From assembly GCA_016793465.1 (NCBI GenBank), contig JAEUJW010000097.1:1-64000 (forward strand): a stretch of DNA of 64,000 bases, given 5' to 3'. Position numbers and translations under genes: made by a program. The stretch's first letter is position 1. Each line of letters begins with the position of its first letter. This DNA comes from Myxococcales bacterium (GTDB lineage: Bacteria; Myxococcota; Polyangia; Nannocystales; Nannocystaceae). Below, piece after piece: positions 52,367 through 60,596 of this stretch. The notes beneath the pieces were generated by a model, which was not told the origin of the DNA, ran no database searches, and saw only the letters and a list, made by a program, of their open reading frames with translations.

Positions 52367-54322
52367 CTACGCCGGCGCCGCGTCGTCGAGCTGCGCCAGC
52401 GCCTCTTGCAGCTGCGAGACGGTGAACGGCTTCTGCAGGAAGCCGATGCGGCGGTGGGCGGCGAACAGCTCGCGCACGTCGCGGCGGCTGTAGCCGCTCA
52501 TCACCACCACGGGCACGTCGGGACGGCGCTCGCGGAGCTCGCCGACGAACACGTCGCCGTTCATCTCGGGCATCATCATGTCGACGAGCGCGAGGCGCAG
52601 GTCGCCGTCGTGGCCGTGCAGCAGGCGGATGGCCGCGGGGCCGGAGGAGGCCTCGAGCACCTCATAGCCGAGCAGCTCGAGCTGGCGGGCGAGCAGGCGG
52701 CGCACGACGCCTTCGTCCTCGACGAGCAGGACGCAGCCCGAGCCGCTCGGGGCGTTCGCGGGGCCGGCGGGGCCGGGGGCCGCGGACGGGGCGCGGGCGC
52801 CGTCCGCGGCGGGGAACACCACCTCGATCAGCGTGCCCTGGCCGGGCGCGCTGTCGACGCGGATGGCGGCCCCGTGCGCGCGCAGCAGCCCGGCCGTGGC
52901 CGCGAGTCCGAGGCCGCGGCCGAGCGACTTGGTGGTGAAGAACGGCTCGAAGATCCGCGCGCGCACCTCGGCGGGCATGCCGACGCCGTTGTCGCGGACC
53001 GCCACCACCACCACCGGGCCGTCGGCGACCTCCGCGTCGAGCTCGCCGCCGTCGACGCGGCCGTTCGCGGCCACGTCGCGGCGGGCCGACACCGTGATCA
53101 CGCCGTGCTCGCGCAGCGCCTCGCAGGCGTTGCCGACGAGGTTGAGGAAGATCTGGCGCAGCTGCGTCTCGTCGCCGCGCACCGCCGGCAGCCCGGGCGC
53201 GAGGTGCATGCGGAGGGTCGCGCCGACCGGCAGCATGGCGCGGAGCAGCGGCTCGGAGCCGCGGAGCTGCGCCCCCAGGTCGAGCCAGACCGGGGCCAGC
53301 GGCCTCTTACCGGCGTAGGCCAGCATCTGGCGGCACAGCATCGCCGCCCGGTCGGAGGCCTCGGCGATCTCGTCGAGGTACACGTCGACCTCGGCCGGCT
53401 CGATGCGGGCCAGGGCCACGCTCGTGGTGATGCACGCGAGCACGTTGTTGAAGTCGTGGGCGACGCCGCCGGCGAGCAGGCCGAGGCCCTCGCGGCGCTG
53501 GCGCTCCTGCAGGCGGCGCTCGGCCAGCTGCCGCTCGGCCTCGCCTTCGCGGCGCAGCGTGACGTCGCGGCCGATCGACTGGATCTCCGCGAGCTGGCCG
53601 GCGGCGTCGTAGAACCCGCGGTTCACGAACTCGAACCAGCGGACCCGGCCCTCCGCGTCGATCACGCGGTTCTCGATGATGATGACCGGCTCCTCCTTGC
53701 TCATGCGCCGGAGCTCGCGCTCGATGCGGGGCACGTCGTCCGGGTGGGCGACCGGCCGCCAGGGCCGGCCGATCAGCGTCTGGCGGGTGCCGCCGAACAG
53801 GCGGCAGTAGGCGTCGTTCACGAAGAGCAGCGTCCCGTCGGCGGCGAAGCGCGAGATGGCCTCCGTCTGCGTGTCGACCACCGCCCGGTACTGCGCGGCC
53901 TCGCGGGCCTCGCGGGCCCTCGCCTCGGTGAGGTCGGAGCCCTTGACCAGGATCCAGGCCTCGGGCGGCTGCGCCGGCAGCTGCCGCAGCGACAGCGCCA
54001 GCCGATGCGGGCCCGCGGACCCGCGGCCGGCGTCGACCTCGAGCTGCACCGCCTCGCCGGCGACGGCCCGGTCGAGCGCGGCCTGCACGTCCAGGCGCTC
54101 CGACTCCGTGGGCCACCACGGCCCCGCCGCCAGCGGCGCGCCGACGATGTCCGCGAGCGCGCACTCGCCGAGGCCGAGCGCGACCCGATTGGCCCACACG
54201 ACGGCGCCGTCGGGCGCCAGCAGGACGATCAGCAGGCGCAGCTCGTCGAGCACCATCGCCAGCGTCTCCTTGCGGACCGAACGGCTCGCGGGCGTGTCCG
54301 TCGGTCCTTCTGGAAATGTCAT
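52367..54322 (-). CDS. Hybrid histidine kinase, PAS-PAS-HisKA-HATPase-REC
   Basis: 651 residues from ATG 54322 (MTFPEGPTDT, with GAGG just upstream). PAS-like domains at about 25-140 and 145-265, HisKA with GGVAHDFNNVL (His about 288), HATPase with NLVGNACEALR and GRGLGLAATAG, and a receiver with the phospho-Asp in ALVDMMMPEMNGD (about 580). It has the same architecture as the kinase at 28625-30562 but differs in sequence. No membrane segment, no neighbouring response regulator. In-frame ATGs further upstream (54361, 54394) overlap or precede a perfect inverted repeat, so the later start is preferred. Confidence 0.9.
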   Translation of the reverse strand: MTFPEGPTDTPASRSVRKETLAMVLDELRLLIVLLAPDGAVVWANRVALGLGECALADIVGAPLAAGPWWPTESERLDVQAALDRAVAGEAVQLEVDAGRGSAGPHRLALSLRQLPAQPPEAWILVKGSDLTEARAREAREAAQYRAVVDTQTEAISRFAADGTLLFVNDAYCRLFGGTRQTLIGRPWRPVAHPDDVPRIERELRRMSKEEPVIIIENRVIDAEGRVRWFEFVNRGFYDAAGQLAEIQSIGRDVTLRREGEAERQLAERRLQERQRREGLGLLAGGVAHDFNNVLACITTSVALARIEPAEVDVYLDEIAEASDRAAMLCRQMLAYAGKRPLAPVWLDLGAQLRGSEPLLRAMLPVGATLRMHLAPGLPAVRGDETQLRQIFLNLVGNACEALREHGVITVSARRDVAANGRVDGGELDAEVADGPVVVVAVRDNGVGMPAEVRARIFEPFFTTKSLGRGLGLAATAGLLRAHGAAIRVDSAPGQGTLIEVVFPAADGARAPSAAPGPAGPANAPSGSGCVLLVEDEGVVRRLLARQLELLGYEVLEASSGPAAIRLLHGHDGDLRLALVDMMMPEMNGDVFVGELRERRPDVPVVVMSGYSRRDVRELFAAHRRIGFLQKPFTVSQLQEALAQLDDAAPA

Positions 54323-54350
54323 GACCTCATCGTAGGTAGATATCCGCTCC

Positions 54351-54369
54351 GTGTCACGCATCGTGACAC
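54351..54369. promoter_or_regulatory. Perfect 8-bp inverted repeat upstream of hybrid kinase
   Basis: GTGTCACGCATCGTGACAC, arms of eight bases around a 3-base centre, followed by another half-like CGTGACA. It lies 28 bases before the preferred start, a typical repressor or activator site. Confidence 0.55.
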
Positions 54370-54439
54370 GTGACAATCCGGCCCGTACGTCCACAGATGT
54401 GGGACGACAATGTTCATAGATAGTGACGCGGCGGCGGGC

Positions 54440-55222
54440 TCACGCGTTCGGCAAGCCGAGCAGGTACGTCAGCTTGCTGGGGAAGATCGGGTGGGATGTC
54501 CGCCCGATCTCCCAGGTGTACTCGCGGCTCTGCAAAGGTCCGGTCATTTCACGCAGCTCCTCCGGCGTGTACGTGCGAAGCTGCGAGACGACTCCGTCGA
54601 AGATGAAGAGCGCCGGAATGATCGGCACCACATAACTGAGCGCGAGCCGGCTCCACCGGAACGGCCGCAGGAACGGGGTCAACAGCGCCGAGGTCACCGG
54701 CGTCAGCGCCATCTGCGCGAGGCCGATCGCGCTGCGCTCGGTGAACTCGAACACCGCGATGCCGCGCCGCTGCGCGAACGCGTCGCCCAGGATCGCCCGG
54801 GCCGCGTCGGGGCGGAAGTGGTGGAAGCTGGTGAACAGGGTGCGAAAGCCGGTGAGCTCGGGCGGGACGCGGGTGGCGTCGACCGGCGTCGGCACGTAGC
54901 CGACGCGCCCGTCCTCGTCCGCGGCGATGCGCTCGAACGCCGCGATGTTGGGGTAGAAGTCGCTGAGGCGGGCCGTCACGTCGAGCCCCTGCGAGGCCGC
55001 GAGCGCCCGGCGGAGCCGCGGCAGCGGACCTCCGCCGCCGGAGCAGAGGTCGAGGATCTCGCGGTCGCCGGTGGCCCGCAGCGCGTCGGCCAGCAGCGGC
55101 GCGACCGGCTCGTACAGGCGCAGGGCCTCGATCGTCTTGCCGAGCAGGTCGGTCATCCCGTCGCGGACGAGGCCCGGCAACCACGGCTGATCCTCGAACT
55201 CGAACAGGTGGTGGCGACGCAT
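54440..55222 (-). CDS. SAM-dependent methyltransferase-like protein
   Basis: 260 residues. The SAM-binding motif ILDLCSGGGGPLPRL lies at about residues 56-70, followed by ARLSDFYPN and FTSFHHFRPDAARAIL, normal for class I methyltransferases. A C-terminal hydrophobic part (LSYVVPIIPALFIFDGVVS) may bind lipid or membrane. The substrate is unknown; lipid or quinone methylation is possible. Confidence 0.8.
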   Translation of the reverse strand: MRRHHLFEFEDQPWLPGLVRDGMTDLLGKTIEALRLYEPVAPLLADALRATGDREILDLCSGGGGPLPRLRRALAASQGLDVTARLSDFYPNIAAFERIAADEDGRVGYVPTPVDATRVPPELTGFRTLFTSFHHFRPDAARAILGDAFAQRRGIAVFEFTERSAIGLAQMALTPVTSALLTPFLRPFRWSRLALSYVVPIIPALFIFDGVVSQLRTYTPEELREMTGPLQSREYTWEIGRTSHPIFPSKLTYLLGLPNA

Positions 55223-55383
55223 CGTTCGACTCCTCCGCGGCGAAGCTATCGCCCGCGGCGGCGCCGCGTCCAGCCCGTCGTCCTGTGTGCACCGCTGCCC
55301 CGACGTCAGGGATCCTCACGCGTGTCGCCATCTGCCTGTGCGGCCGCATGGAACGGCGATTACCCGCCCCGTGCTAAGTTCCC

Positions 55384-56526
55384 GTGGTCGTGCTGAAGCG
55401 TACGGTGGAGCAGCAGCCGGGCGGATCGACCGCGCACGGAGTCAGGCCCGACGAGCTCGCGTCGGCGGGCCGTCGCATCGGCGTCCACGACCCCACGACC
55501 ACGCTCCTGCAGGACGGGCACGACCTGTCGGACCGCACGCTCGGCATGCTGAAGACCCAGCGCGACGCGCTGCCCGTGCACGCCGCGGGCGAGGACGAAC
55601 GCACCCTCGAGCCGGGCGCGACGCGCGTCGGTCGCTTCATCGTCGTGCGCCCGCTCGGGGAGGGGTCCATGTCGCGGGTCTACCTCGCCCACGACCCGGA
55701 GCTCGACCGCAACGTCGCCGTCAAGGTGTTCCGCGCCTCGGGCGCGGACGACCTGCTGCGCCGCCAGCGCGAGGCCCACGCGCTCGCCCGCATCTCGCAC
55801 CCCAACGTCGTCCAGATCTACGAGTCCGGCAACCTCGACAGCCGGATGTTCATCGTCATGGAGTACGTCACGGGCGTCACCCTGACCGCCTGGCAGACCG
55901 AGCAGCCGCGCACGTTGATGGAGCTGCTGGCGATGTACGTCGCCGTCGGCCGCGGGCTGGTCGCCGCCCACGCCGTCGGCGTCGTCCACCGCGACTTCAA
56001 ACCCGACAACGTGATCGTCGACACCGCGGGCCGCCCGCGCGTCGCCGACTTCGGGCTCGCCAGCATCCGCGGCCGCGTCGACCACCCCGCCGCCGACGAC
56101 GTGCACGGCTCGTCGGTCACCTCGACCTCGGTCGGCGTGATCCTCGGCACCCCCGCGTACATGCCCCCGGAGCAGTACAGCAGCTCGCAGGTCGGCGAGT
56201 CCGCCGACCAGTTCAGCTTCTGCGCCGCCCTGTTCGAGGCCCTCTACGGCGAGCGGCCGTACCCCGGCGAGACCATCGAGGAGCTGCGCGTCGAGGTCTC
56301 CGCCGGCCAGCTGCGCGAGCCGCCGCCCGAGCGCCGCGCGCCGCCGGCCATCCACCTCGCGCTGCTCCGCGGCCTCGCGCGCGACCCGGCCGCGCGCTGG
56401 CCGTCGCTCGTGGCGCTGCTCGACCACCTCGATCACTACGACCCCGGCCGCGACCCCTCGCGCGCCGCCAGCAGCGGTCGTTCACCCTGCTGCTCGACCT
56501 GCTCATGCTGGTGGTCGGCGGCGTGA
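55384..56526 (+). CDS. Ser/Thr protein kinase, frame broken before its membrane domain
   Basis: 380 residues from GTG 55384 as read. Kinase domain about 80-345: LGEGSMSRVYLAHD, VAVKVF lysine, HRDFKPDNVIV, DFGLAS and GTPAYMPPEQY. After YDPGRDPS the frame runs into Cys/Ser-rich nonsense and stops at 56526, while the -1 frame continues sensibly as LARRQQRSFTLLLDLLM into membrane helices. One more C in the C4 run at 56454-56457 would restore a single protein of roughly 550 residues. This is either a sequencing slip, a pseudogene or a phase-variable tract. Confidence 0.8.
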   Translation: MVVLKRTVEQQPGGSTAHGVRPDELASAGRRIGVHDPTTTLLQDGHDLSDRTLGMLKTQRDALPVHAAGEDERTLEPGATRVGRFIVVRPLGEGSMSRVYLAHDPELDRNVAVKVFRASGADDLLRRQREAHALARISHPNVVQIYESGNLDSRMFIVMEYVTGVTLTAWQTEQPRTLMELLAMYVAVGRGLVAAHAVGVVHRDFKPDNVIVDTAGRPRVADFGLASIRGRVDHPAADDVHGSSVTSTSVGVILGTPAYMPPEQYSSSQVGESADQFSFCAALFEALYGERPYPGETIEELRVEVSAGQLREPPPERRAPPAIHLALLRGLARDPAARWPSLVALLDHLDHYDPGRDPSRAASSGRSPCCSTCSCWWSAA

Positions 56527-57032
56527 TGCTGACGGTCTCGGCCAACGACCCCGCGGCGGTCACGCCGGTGGCGCTGATCGTGCCGGTGGCGGTGGTGCTG
56601 GTGCTCAGCGGCGTCTACATGTGGATCCTCCGCGAGCACCTGGTGGCCCACCGCTTCCACTGGCTGATGCTGCGGATCCTGCTCGTGCTGGTCGCGGCCT
56701 GCCTGGTCGGGCGGGTGTCGGGCGCGCTCGTCGGGCACGACTCGACCGGCGTGATCCTGCTCGGCCTCGTCGGCGCCGGCTCCGCCGCGGTCACCGTCGC
56801 CGTGTTCGTCGCCCCCGTGCTGTGGGGCATCGGCGCCGTGCAGCTCGCCGCCGCCGCGCTGGTGGCGACGCACGTCGGCTCCATCACGGTCATCGACGTG
56901 CTGGCCCAGACGGCCACGGTCCTGGTCTACACCCGGGCCTGGCGCGCCAGCACCGGCGACACGGCCCGCATGGCGCTGACCCGCGGGCCCGGCCCCGCCG
57001 CCCCACGACCAGCGACCAGCCCAGGGCCCTGA
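56458..57032 (+). pseudogene. Membrane domain of the kinase in shifted frame
   Basis: Continuation of the 55384 kinase in another frame. Six hydrophobic segments (LLLDLLMLVVGGVMLTVSA, LIVPVAVVLVLSGVYMWIL, MLRILLVLVAACLVGRVSG and others) end at TGA 57030-57032. No plausible own start precedes the first helix; GTG 56521 lies inside it. It is treated as the detached C-terminal part of the same gene. Confidence 0.7.
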
Positions 57033-57151
57033 CCCGCCGCGCGGCAGGTCCGGTCGCGCATCACCCCAGCGCAGCGCCCGGTCGTGGCTCTGGACCCGCG
57101 AGAGCCCGGACCGCACGTACGCACGCCCGTGATTCGATAGCGGCGACATAT

Positions 57152-57166
57152 CCCAAGTATATTGGG
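57152..57166. other. Inverted repeat at edge of lower-GC island
   Basis: CCCAAGTATATTGGG, 5-bp arms around GTATA, in AT-richer sequence where the base composition changes. It could be a terminator stem for the convergent genes or a recombination/operator site; no T-run follows. Confidence 0.35.
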
Positions 57167-57212
57167 GCCGCTGTGCCGCCAACGCGCCAAGCCAACCCGA
57201 AATCAACTTCGC

Positions 57213-57875
57213 TTAAGTCTTGACCTTCGTAGTAGAAGGATCCGTGCTTTTCGGGTAGACAAGCCCTCCTTGGCCACGCGACTCCGCGAGGAATCTTAGA
57301 GCTCTTTCAAGCGTGCCGAAGCACGGGAGGCCACTTTCACGCAACCTGTTGAAATGGATCATGCGCGTGAGCGGAAGTTGGTCGAGTGTTGGTTTGTAGC
57401 TAGCTCCGCGAGGGAAGTGCTTCGATAACCACTCTTTGACACCCCGGATCGACTCGGGGTCGCCGTCGAAGCGAGTTCCGGGCAGGAGGCCAGGGCGTTC
57501 TACTGCGTTGCCGCGGAGCGGAACACCAGCCATGAGGTCTATGCATGGCAAGAACAGGGTCTCGTACTCGCGGCAGAACATCACCACTGCAGCCGGAAAG
57601 GGGAGATTGAGGGCTCGCAGACATGCGGCAATCGCAGGCCCAGTGTGCGCGGGACAGGCATCGTCCTCGTCACGCAGGATGAGCATACCATCGACCTCTG
57701 GCTCGATACGGATGACTTCAGCGGCTTTACGAATGCCACGTTCGAGGTGAAGGTTGGGAAACCGACGCGGACGAGCCCATTGTAAGTCATAGCCATTCTC
57801 GCGACTGAGTCGGACGATCAAGTTGTGGGCCGCCTCGAGTTCTCCGTGACCCTCGACGACGAGGAACGCGGACAT
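57213..57875 (-). CDS. DUF4276 protein (TOPRIM-like), partner of AAA ATPase
   Basis: 220 residues from ATG 57875 (MSAFLVVEGHGELEAAHNLI). The opening VEGHGE plus DGMLILRDEDDACP reproduce the Glu and Asp-x-Asp pattern of TOPRIM nuclease folds, which DUF4276 is thought to share. The codon use is much less GC-saturated than in flanking genes. It lies 4 bases after the ATPase gene. ATPase/DUF4276 pairs look like a split form of OLD-type ATPase-nuclease systems and are plausible phage defence (inference). Confidence 0.8.
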   Translation of the reverse strand: MSAFLVVEGHGELEAAHNLIVRLSRENGYDLQWARPRRFPNLHLERGIRKAAEVIRIEPEVDGMLILRDEDDACPAHTGPAIAACLRALNLPFPAAVVMFCREYETLFLPCIDLMAGVPLRGNAVERPGLLPGTRFDGDPESIRGVKEWLSKHFPRGASYKPTLDQLPLTRMIHFNRLRESGLPCFGTLERALRFLAESRGQGGLVYPKSTDPSTTKVKT

Positions 57876-57879
57876 GGAT

Positions 57880-59139
57880 TCAGCCCCCCCCGTCCCCGTC
57901 GATTTCAATGACTGGAGAGTCGTACTCGGCGGAGTCGGCTTCCTGCGGATATTTGAATTCGGTCTGGAAACCCTCGAGACGCAGGACTTCACCGAGCGAC
58001 AGGAGACCGCGCTTTACGGCCTCGCTCTGTGATGCGCTCATATAGCTGACGGATGTGCCGCGCTCGGGGCTGCGACTAACGACGCGGACCGCAGACGCGT
58101 CAACGCAGTCAAGCAGTTCCGGACTGTGGGTGGTGACCAGAACTTGGGAGCGCCTGCTTGCTTGAGCCAGGAAATTGGCGACGAGCGGGATGGCGCCGGG
58201 ATGGACAGTGAGCTCGGGCTCTTCAATAGCGATCACCGGAACGGGCGGCTCTTGCAGGAGGGCAGTGATAATACCCGCAACGCGCAGGGTGCCGTCAGAC
58301 TCCTGATAAGCCTCGAACCATTTACTGGCGTTTGTGAGCTTCTTATCGATAGTTCGACGGAAGCGAACGACGAGGTATCCAGCAGCTCGCCTGATCTCAA
58401 TATCACAGATATCGCCGGTGAGCTTGTTGAGAGCGGCGACGAGTTCGGGCTTCCAAGTCGCCTCGGGCTGGTCTTTGAGAATCGAGACCCAGTTGTCGCC
58501 GTGCTTGGCCATCGGCTTGATGGGGCTGTACTTCTGTGGCCGTCGCAACTCGTTGGGGTAGATCGAGTAAACGGCAATGTTGCGCAGCGCCTGAAGCATC
58601 GGTCGAAACCGGAGGTCGCCCCCGATGAGCGGAAGCACGAGATTCTGGTCGTCGACAGCGGGTGCGAGGCCTTCTGGAGCAGCGAGCAGCTTCCCGCCAG
58701 CGACGTGGAGAGTGAGCTCCTGTTCGTCACGAACCACAGCTTTCTCGGATTTGATGCAGTACTCGGCGACATTGGAGCCGGTTAGTTCGAACTCGTAGGT
58801 AGCAGAGCCTCGAGGGAGAGCGAGTTCGAGGTGGAAATAGACGTTGTAGGGATGGCCACCGTGGGAACGGTTCCATCGGCGACACGCCTCGATCCCGTTC
58901 CGGTCGTTGATGGCGCCGCCGAGCCCCATCTCCATACAATCTCGGACGAAGTGCAGAGCATCAACGACGTTACTCTTCCCGGAACCGTTGGGACCGACCA
59001 GGAGCGTGAGAGGATCGAGGACAATCGTGACGTCGCGGCCGAGGCTACGGTAGTTGGATACTACGATTCGCTTGATGCGTCCGCGGTCGAGCGTGTCATC
59101 AAGTTTCGCCGGCTCGTTCATGGGTGCATGGGAAGTCAT
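57880..59139 (-). CDS. AAA-family (OLD/RecF-like) ATPase of a defence-type pair
   Basis: 419 residues from ATG 59139 (ATG 59121 also possible). Walker A LLVGPNGSGKSNVVDAL (about 47-63) in an SMC/RecF-like head, the later VIAIEEPELTVHPGAI (Walker B with signature-like context) and QVLVTTHSPELLD are typical of AAA_21/OLD ATPases. No coiled-coil arm of SMC length. With the DUF4276 gene it forms a two-gene unit at clearly lower GC, a sign of transfer. Likely role: nucleic-acid-triggered defence, unproven. Confidence 0.88.
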   Translation of the reverse strand: MTSHAPMNEPAKLDDTLDRGRIKRIVVSNYRSLGRDVTIVLDPLTLLVGPNGSGKSNVVDALHFVRDCMEMGLGGAINDRNGIEACRRWNRSHGGHPYNVYFHLELALPRGSATYEFELTGSNVAEYCIKSEKAVVRDEQELTLHVAGGKLLAAPEGLAPAVDDQNLVLPLIGGDLRFRPMLQALRNIAVYSIYPNELRRPQKYSPIKPMAKHGDNWVSILKDQPEATWKPELVAALNKLTGDICDIEIRRAAGYLVVRFRRTIDKKLTNASKWFEAYQESDGTLRVAGIITALLQEPPVPVIAIEEPELTVHPGAIPLVANFLAQASRRSQVLVTTHSPELLDCVDASAVRVVSRSPERGTSVSYMSASQSEAVKRGLLSLGEVLRLEGFQTEFKYPQEADSAEYDSPVIEIDGDGGG

Positions 59140-59195
59140 CGGTCAAGTCGTCCGTCGTTCTCGTTGCGTCCAAGGTGAGTGTGAGGCCTTTGCAC

Positions 59196-59468
59196 CTACC
59201 CTGGGGTGAATTCGCCACGAACAAGGGCCGTGCGCACCTCTTCAAATGTATACCCAACCTCTAATTTCTCGGCGATCCACCGGGCTTGCGCCGGGGCGTG
59301 GGTGGGCCAGCGGGCACTCGTGCCGTGGCGGCCGCCGTGCACGACCTGAGGCGTCGGCAGCAGCTCTCGTTGCAGCCACATGTAGATCGTCGACCGGACG
59401 CGGCGGGCGGCCTTGCAGACCTGCTCCGTGGTCGCCCACTCGGTGGGGCTGCGGCCGCGTTTGGGCAT
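59196..59468 (-). CDS. MerR/excisionase-like helix-turn-helix protein (90 aa)
   Basis: ATG 59468 (MPKRGRSPTEWATTEQVCKA). The segment TTEQVCKAARRVRSTIYMWLQREL fits the small HTH_17/MerR-type fold of excisionases and phage regulators. The C-terminal half (RWIAEKLEVGYTFEEVRTAL) is helical. It lies 56 bases upstream of the ATPase gene on the same strand, so it may regulate or mobilise the island. Confidence 0.65.
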   Translation of the reverse strand: MPKRGRSPTEWATTEQVCKAARRVRSTIYMWLQRELLPTPQVVHGGRHGTSARWPTHAPAQARWIAEKLEVGYTFEEVRTALVRGEFTPG

Positions 59469-59587
59469 GAGGGAGGGGAGTCTACCCAGGGCACGATCTT
59501 GGTTCTTGAAACTGGCGCCTCTGTATCGGACAGTCGAGCGGACACTGCAGCAGACCGCAACACGCCGTGCAACCCAGGGACGAGGCG

Positions 59588-59809
59588 ATGACCATGGCAG
59601 GCGACCGACCGCAAGACGACCCACCGATGCACTCCGCCACCTTCCACCTGGACGATGGCCGCTACCTCGTGTTGACCGTGGTGCGGGCGTCGGCGGCGCC
59701 CGGCTTCGAGTGTGGCGTCCACAAGACGCGGCTCGAGCTGTTCGGCGCCGACCGGGTCCTGCTGCGACGGGCGAACCTCGCGCCCATGTTGCGGGAGGAG
59801 CCGAGATGA
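59588..59809 (+). CDS. Small unknown protein (73 aa)
   Basis: ATG 59588 (MTMAGDRPQDDPPMHSATFH), stop overlapping the next gene's start as ATGA. The core YLVLTVVRASAAPGFECGVH is beta-like. It is divergent from the HTH gene and probably belongs to the same inserted segment. No family recognised. Confidence 0.55.
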   Translation: MTMAGDRPQDDPPMHSATFHLDDGRYLVLTVVRASAAPGFECGVHKTRLELFGADRVLLRRANLAPMLREEPR

Positions 59810-60054
59810 GACGGCGTCGCGCGGGCTGGACGCCCGCTCACCCTGCGTACCGCGGCACCTGGACGAGCGAGGACGAGTACATCGCCGAGCAGATCGCCGA
59901 GCATCTGCCGCCGTACCTGACCTGGCTGCTGGCGTGCTGCGATCCCGGGCGGCTCCGGGAGGGCTATGAAGCCGGCGAGCTGCGGGTCTGGTCGGTACCC
60001 GATCCGCGCCAGGCGGGGCGCGTGTGGGTCTTCGAGGCGCCGCGGTCGTTGTAG
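59806..60054 (+). CDS. Small unknown protein (82 aa)
   Basis: ATG 59806, preceded by GGGAGGAG. Sequence such as TSEDEYIAEQIAEHLPPYLT and LLACCDPGRLREGYEAGELR is soluble and Trp-containing. Coupled to the 73-residue protein upstream; function unknown, possibly mobile-element cargo. Confidence 0.55.
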   Translation: MRRRRAGWTPAHPAYRGTWTSEDEYIAEQIAEHLPPYLTWLLACCDPGRLREGYEAGELRVWSVPDPRQAGRVWVFEAPRSL

Positions 60055-60070
60055 GGAGGGCCGGGCCGCG

Positions 60071-60478
60071 TCACGCGTGGCCGTCGAGCTGGGCGAGCGC
60101 CCGCAGGGCGTCGACGGTGGTGAACACGCCGACGACGCGGACGGGGTGCTCGCGGTCGACGACGATGGCCGCGCCGTACTTGTGCCGCGCCATCTCGTCG
60201 GCGACGGCGCCGAGGTGGGCATCGGGGCCGCAGGTGAACGGCTGGATCGTCATCGCCTCGCGCACCGCCAGCCGCTCGAGGTCGCCGCGCAGGGCCTCGG
60301 CGAGGGTGATGTCGCGCTCGCTCAGGATGCCCACGAGCCCGCCGCCGTCGACGACCGGGAGGTGACGCGCGCCGAGCCGGTACATGCGCTCACGCGCCTG
60401 GGCCAGGGTGAGGTCGGCCTGGATGGTCTCCGGCGTTGGCGTCATGAACTGGTGGATCGTGCGGGTGGGCGTGGTCAT
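60071..60478 (-). CDS. Paired CBS-domain protein (paralogue)
   Basis: 135 residues, two CBS domains: about 10-65 (FMTPTPETIQADLTLAQARE to HLPVVDGGGLVGILSERDI) and about 75-130 (AMTIQPFTCGPDAHLGAV to AAIVVDREHPVRVVGVFTTV). It aligns over its whole length with the 37136-37543 protein and likewise sits behind a sigma-54 promoter, here 15 bases before the start. It is probably a nucleotide-sensing stress protein. Confidence 0.93.
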   Translation of the reverse strand: MTTPTRTIHQFMTPTPETIQADLTLAQARERMYRLGARHLPVVDGGGLVGILSERDITLAEALRGDLERLAVREAMTIQPFTCGPDAHLGAVADEMARHKYGAAIVVDREHPVRVVGVFTTVDALRALAQLDGHA

Positions 60479-60492
60479 GGCGACGGCGCACG

Positions 60493-60508
60493 AGCAAGGA
60501 CCGTACCA
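60493..60508 (-). promoter_or_regulatory. Sigma-54 promoter for CBS paralogue
   Basis: Minus strand TGGTACGGTCCTTGCT with GG-N10-GC and full TTGC; ATG 15 bases after the GC. Confidence 0.8.
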
Positions 60509-60570
60509 GCGGCGGCCCGCGCCCGGCCCGCGCGGACGACGAGGCGCCGGCGTCGCGGCTTGCCGGCGCG

Positions 60571-60583
60571 TGCACGGCTTGCA
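60571..60583. promoter_or_regulatory. Putative activator site TGCA-N5-TGCA
   Basis: TGCACGGCTTGCA, about 65 bases upstream of the promoter at 60493-60508. Confidence 0.6.
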
Positions 60584-60596
60584 GCCCGCGCGCGCC

